Shown here in pieces: positions 60,601 through 64,000 of a DNA stretch of 64,000 nt. A program made the position numbers and the translations under genes. Source of the DNA: Rapana venosa (taxonomy: Eukaryota > Mollusca > Gastropoda > Neogastropoda > Muricidae). The stretch lies in NCBI GenBank assembly GCA_028751875.1, contig CM054155.1, positions 11,209,263-11,273,262 of the forward strand. The letters are read 5' to 3'. The notes under the pieces are model-generated. The model was given only the letters and a program-made list of their open reading frames with translations. It searched no databases and had not been told where the DNA came from. Position 1 is the stretch's first letter, and each line of letters begins with the position of its first letter.

Positions 60601-62400
60601 TTTGGGAAAAAAAGGATAAAAAACCAACCCTGGGTTACCCAAAGATTCCCGGACCCGTGCATCAAAGTGGATAAAACCCGAAAGAAAAAAACCCCAAACG
60701 GCCGAAGAGTATAGAACAGTCAAAGGCATCAAAAAGAAAATGACTGAGGCCTGGGGGGTGTCGAACAAAGCTCCAAGGGTTTGGAAAGGGAATGGCGAAG
60801 GAGCAGCAAGGAGGCCCACCAGACCATCAAAGGGATACCCAAGTCCCCGCAGCCAAAGACCTCCCTTTTTGAAGCAAAGGGGTCAGTCCTTACAGAGGCG
60901 CCCCTATCATGAAGAGAGGGGGGGACAGAAAATTGCAAAACCCGACAATACAAGTGAAGATGTCGAACAAATTCACAGCAAGATCAGACCCTCGCCTGAA
61001 GCCCCCGGTGCTGGAGGAAGAGATGAAGACGTAAGATCTTGAAAAAAGGCAAGTTTCCCAGGGATTGCAACATCCCGGGGCTTCTACGGGGGCCCCCAGT
61101 GAAAGCCAACAAACATCTGCCAACGCATCTGGACCCGCAAAAAAATGGCCTGAAAAATGGACCCAACCCCTAAGTTTTTCCACTTCCAAAAGGGATGAAG
61201 AAGGCCCCAAAATTACGAAAAAATCAGTTGATAAGGCCTCCAAGCAAGTTAGCAGCATTGCCTTTAAAAACTGAAAACCCCAAGCAATAAAACCCCATCA
61301 AAGAAAGGCGGTTTGACCCGGGCGAAGCACTGTCGAGCAGATTTTAAAACAGAATGTATGAAAGCACCTCAACTCAATTGCTTACAAATCTTGTTCAAGA
61401 AGGGCCTTCGACCGAGTTGGGAAGAAGCTTTGGGGAAGCATGAGAACTTACTTTGACGAGGGCCTGATTCAAAACCAGGGGGCGTAAGACGCTCACACAG
61501 CGCAGCCCCCATGGGGGGAAATCGGGGGGTTTCCGGGGCTTCTTGGGTTTGAAAAGGCTGCCCCCTATCCCCCCTTTTTTCAACGTGTTCTGGGGAAAAT
61601 CAGCGGGGCCTCCTGCTTTTAAGACCCAAACACAAAAGGGGGAAGCCGTCTGCAAAATTCGATTGCAGAATTGATTATGGCCGAAGGGAACCAGGTCTCA
61701 CCACCCAAAGAAAAATCGCCCCAAGCCCCCCTATTGAATCGCACGAAAGGAAGTTCCCTTTAAAAATCCACACCGACCATCCCCCCGCTCAAAATGATGG
61801 GAGACCAAAAGGGGGTGGAACTTTTAAGTACTTGGGCAGTCATACCCAAAGAGGTCGAGCCCCAAAGGTGAAGATGACTTGTGTGGGGACCTTTCCCCCA
61901 AAAGACTAAGCTGGGGAAATGAGGAGAAACCCCTACATAAACCCTAAGGGAGACTTACAAGGCCTGTCACATCCATTTCCTTGTTGTTGAAGATGGGCAT
62001 CACTGCCGATTTTGACGCGCTTCACCCTTTAGTGGTGCCTCAGGGGGTCGTGAACATCACCACAGAGACCCAAAAAACCAACGATACGTCTGGCGGTCGA
62101 GGCCCGCTGGGAAAAAAGGAAACCCTTGTGAACGTCAAACGGAGGAAATTGAAATGGTTTGGGCCCCACAACAAGGATAAAAAGCCTGTCAAAGACAGTC
62201 CTGCAGGGAGGTGGAAAGGGGCAAGGGGCGGGACACCCCGCAAAAGCTGGGGATCCAAATCAAAGGGGGGACTGCCCCCAGTACCAAACTTGAAAAACGG
62301 GGACAGAAAACCCTTTGGGGGTTTCCACTTGCAGCGTCCGTGCGGGTACCCCACCGGTCGTCCCGACCAAGGGATGATGATGATGATGATGAATCTTGTT
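57600..62400. other. Region of smeared, low-quality-looking sequence
   Basis: Runs such as aaaacccc, ggggaaaa and cccccaaa dominate, and known blocks appear with bases replaced by their neighbours. Microsatellites seen elsewhere as pure are broken. Annotation here relies on outline matches only. Long G runs (58607-58626) and C runs are common. Confidence 0.7.
59480..62395 (+). pseudogene. Second non-LTR retrotransposon, recognisable in outline only
   Basis: The order of a full APE-RT protein can be traced through many stops: QTIKGIPKSPQPKTSL (about 60825), a KKAFDRV-like block (about 61400), LWGSMRTYFDEGL (about 61430), and a GVRQGCLLSPTLFN-like block turned into P/F runs ending FFNVFWG (about 61560). 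Next come RRLQN (about 61645) and KRRKLKWFG (62135-62163), then a closing RPRDDDDDDE from a (GAT)n tail (62373-62393). It is most similar in order to the RT at 50790-51790. Base smearing, not just frameshifts, hides the rest. The 3' tail of GAT repeats is a plausible retrotransposon end. Confidence 0.6.
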
Positions 62401-62419
62401 AAGCAACAAATCAAAGCGC

Positions 62420-62590
62420 TCAGATTTTTTTAATGCGTGTGTATGCGGTTTTTAAAATTTTGTCATCTGTTCCCACCGGCACACAATGGCCTACTCTTTC
62501 GAACAGCGGAACAGGATTTAACGTGTGCGCAAGATGTTCTGCATGCGTTCGCACACGGGGCCTCGGTTTATAGTCTCATTCGAAGGATGA
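62420..62590 (+). repeat. Microsatellite-linked dispersed module, 5'-incomplete
   Basis: Directly after a retrotransposon 3' tail. Blocks ttttgtcatctgttcccacc, ggcacacaatggcctactct, agcggaacaggatttaacgt, gtgcgcaagatgttctgcat, gcgttcgcacacggggcctc, ggtttatagtctcattcgaa. This is one of the cleanest copies of the right half. Confidence 0.75.
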
Positions 62591-62935
62591 ACATCTGTGA
62601 ATGACATCCTGTGCCCATCCAGTGTTGACAGTATCACTACCTGGTCACCAGAACTAAACACAAAATGCAGGTAAAATGGCATGGCTATAAACAGAACCAA
62701 GAGAATATTTGAAAAATTGTACTCTCCGTTAAGGCCCGCTCACAGACTTGGATGGCAAAGAATGAGCAAAGAGAAAGGATAGAAAGGCGAGAGAAAAGAC
62801 AGAAAGAAAGTGAGTGATAGAAAAGAGGAACTTTCTAGCGCAGAATGTCCAGAAGGTGGGGGTGCTACTTACATTGAAGGAGCCCTCGGCATCCCCCACG
62901 GAGGATGCTCATCAAGCTGCTTCAGCTTCGATAGA
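62590..62935. other. Unassigned sequence of normal composition
   Basis: Between a dispersed module and a candidate open frame. Several short open frames overlap in both strands at 62810-63000; none is convincing. A purine-rich stretch lies at 62760-62830. Confidence 0.4.
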
Positions 62936-63185
62936 CAGCACACATCGCGCAACTCCCACAAGAGGACATGTTTTCAAGGCTCGAGCAGCTGAACCATGGT
63001 GACTTCATCACGGATAAGCCTTTCAACGAGGAACAAACACACGACAGATTGACGAGGTCGATCCTGTCACCTATGATGCAGTTAGCAAGCGAACGTAACC
63101 TGTGTGGTCGAAGGGGAGCGAGGCATCTAGAGACCTCAGCTTCTCCAGGGGCCAGCATATTGAGGGCGGCGTCCATCACCTTTCT
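62936..63185 (+). CDS. Unrecognised open frame, possible exon
   Basis: Frame open from acagcacacatcgcg (62936), through the ATG at 62968, to about 63185. It reads A-H-I-A-Q-L-P-Q-E-D-M-F-S-R-L, then NHGDFITDKPFNEEQTHDRL, then SILSPMMQLASERNLCGRRG. The balanced composition, CpG content and lack of low complexity set it apart from other short frames here and from the smeared flanks. After 63185 the sequence turns pyrimidine-rich and intron-like. No motif recognised; an overlapping minus-strand frame (62922-63179) is less protein-like. It could be an exon of a host gene or part of a transposon. Confidence 0.25.
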
Positions 63186-63244
63186 CTCACTGCTTTACCT
63201 TCCCTTCCCTGACCCCAAAGTGGGCAGATACCCATTTACAGCTG

Positions 63245-63345
63245 TGTGAAGGTGGGGATAGGGGGTGGGGGGGGTGGGGGGTGTTGAGGTGGGTGGGGTG
63301 GGGGGTTGGGTGCGGTGGGGGGGGGGGGGGGGGGGGGGGAGCCGG
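63245..63345 (+). repeat. G-rich tract
   Basis: About 100 bases almost entirely of G with T/A spacers, ending in a run of about 29 G. Quadruplex-capable in principle, but in a region of doubtful sequence quality. Confidence 0.8.
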
Positions 63346-63439
63346 GGGACTGTACTGGAGCCAAGGCGAGGGACCAGTCATCTTTCCCCAGACAAAAACA
63401 CTCAACCCGCTGAATAATTTAAATTTTTATTTTATTGAT

Positions 63440-63660
63440 TCCCTTTTTTCCGGATAAAGCAAAAAGCTCCATGTGCTTTTTACAAAACCCCTCCCCTGTG
63501 TAGCGTTTTTTTTTTTGTAAATTTTTTTATCCGTTCCCAAAAAGGGACAAATAGCCTTAACAAAAAGCGGAACCCGGGTTTTAAAGTTTTGGAAGAATTT
63601 TTGCTGCGTTTTTCCCTTTTAGGGGGTTTTATCGGCACTGATTTCTAACAATCCGAGGGA
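63440..63660 (+). repeat. Microsatellite-linked dispersed module, smeared copy
   Basis: Recognisable order (tccggataaagcaaaaagct, ccatgtgctttttac, a tccgttccc block, gcggaacccgggtttt), but bases are replaced by neighbours (gttcccaccggcacacaat appears as gttcccaaaaagggacaaat). The smear fits poor consensus rather than normal decay. Confidence 0.55.
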
Positions 63661-64000
63661 AAAATCCCCTTAAAAGAGATTCGAAAAGCGGGTCACAGAT
63701 CACGAGCGCAACAACCCGCCACCCGGCCCTCCCTCCCCCCCCGGTTGGGGGAGAGCTTGGTTTACCACTGATTCCCCCCCCTTGCCCCCCGTTTTGCCCA
63801 AAAGATGATTAATGATGGGGACCCAGGCCTGACTCCGAACTTCCGGGGAAATCCGTGAAGGGGCTTAACGGACACTTGGGAAAACTTGCGCTATTTTAAA
63901 AACCCCCTGTCCCCCCCTTTTGGGGCCCTTGCTGCTGTGGAAAAAGGGGTTAAATTTAAATTTTTGAAAAAAAAACCCCAAAAAAAAACACCAAACCCCC
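63660..64000. other. Smeared sequence to the window end
   Basis: Dominated by short homopolymer runs. Nothing recognisable beyond possible remains of dispersed repeats. Confidence 0.5.

Overview
The window is eukaryotic, non-coding-dominated genomic DNA. It is AT-rich, packed with microsatellites, and carries several clades of animal-type non-LTR retrotransposons and SINE-like dispersed repeats. I see no bacterial or phage gene organisation. Several of the dispersed repeats resemble ones I associate with marine gastropod molluscs; that is recollection, not a search, so I hold the assignment at about even odds. I find no complete cellular protein-coding gene.

Layout. Positions 1-15131 and 16398-31527 are two direct copies of one segment at a constant spacing of about 16397 bp. 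They look identical for the first ~10.4 kb and are then a mosaic of identical blocks and indel-rich blocks. Positions 15132-16397 join the two copies and hold a GATT/GACA minisatellite and the C-terminal end of a CR1/L2-type reverse transcriptase gene. After 31.5 kb come unique sequence and a SINE-like repeat expanded by a 12-bp minisatellite. A 500-N gap follows at 33501-34000. Positions 34001-44060 are a third, diverged copy in inverted orientation; its order on the minus strand is minisatellite, CR1 end, then the first ~8.4 kb of the unit. A fourth fragment (53325-53382 plus 56559-56890) is split by a nearly full-length RTE-like retrotransposon.

Inside each large unit three ~2.43-kb tandem subunits follow one another. 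Each subunit ends in three ~130-bp subrepeats that themselves carry (AC)n microsatellites, so repetition is nested at four levels. The third subunit is interrupted by a 1.17-kb retrotransposon fragment that the other subunits lack.

Possible gene content: each large unit has a GC-rich promoter-like patch with NRF1-like and YY1-like motifs over a short first coding exon ending at a consensus splice donor (2839-2855). It also has a 140-bp CpG-bearing open exon with consensus splice sites (14962-15101) whose phase fits that first exon. Together they suggest a host gene with introns built from the repeats, present in two or three copies.

From 44.1 to 51.8 kb lies another tandem duplication (~3.4 and ~3.8 kb) rich in (GA)n. 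Each copy has an antisense non-LTR reverse transcriptase fragment, and the left copy is eroded by many single-base deletions. A RNase H domain with all four acidic residues follows (52.4-53.1 kb, minus), then the RTE-like element with 11-bp target-site duplications. From about 57.6 kb to the end the sequence has odd base runs (aaaa/cccc/gggg) that smear recognisable repeats, most likely poor consensus quality; a second full retrotransposon is recognisable there only in outline.
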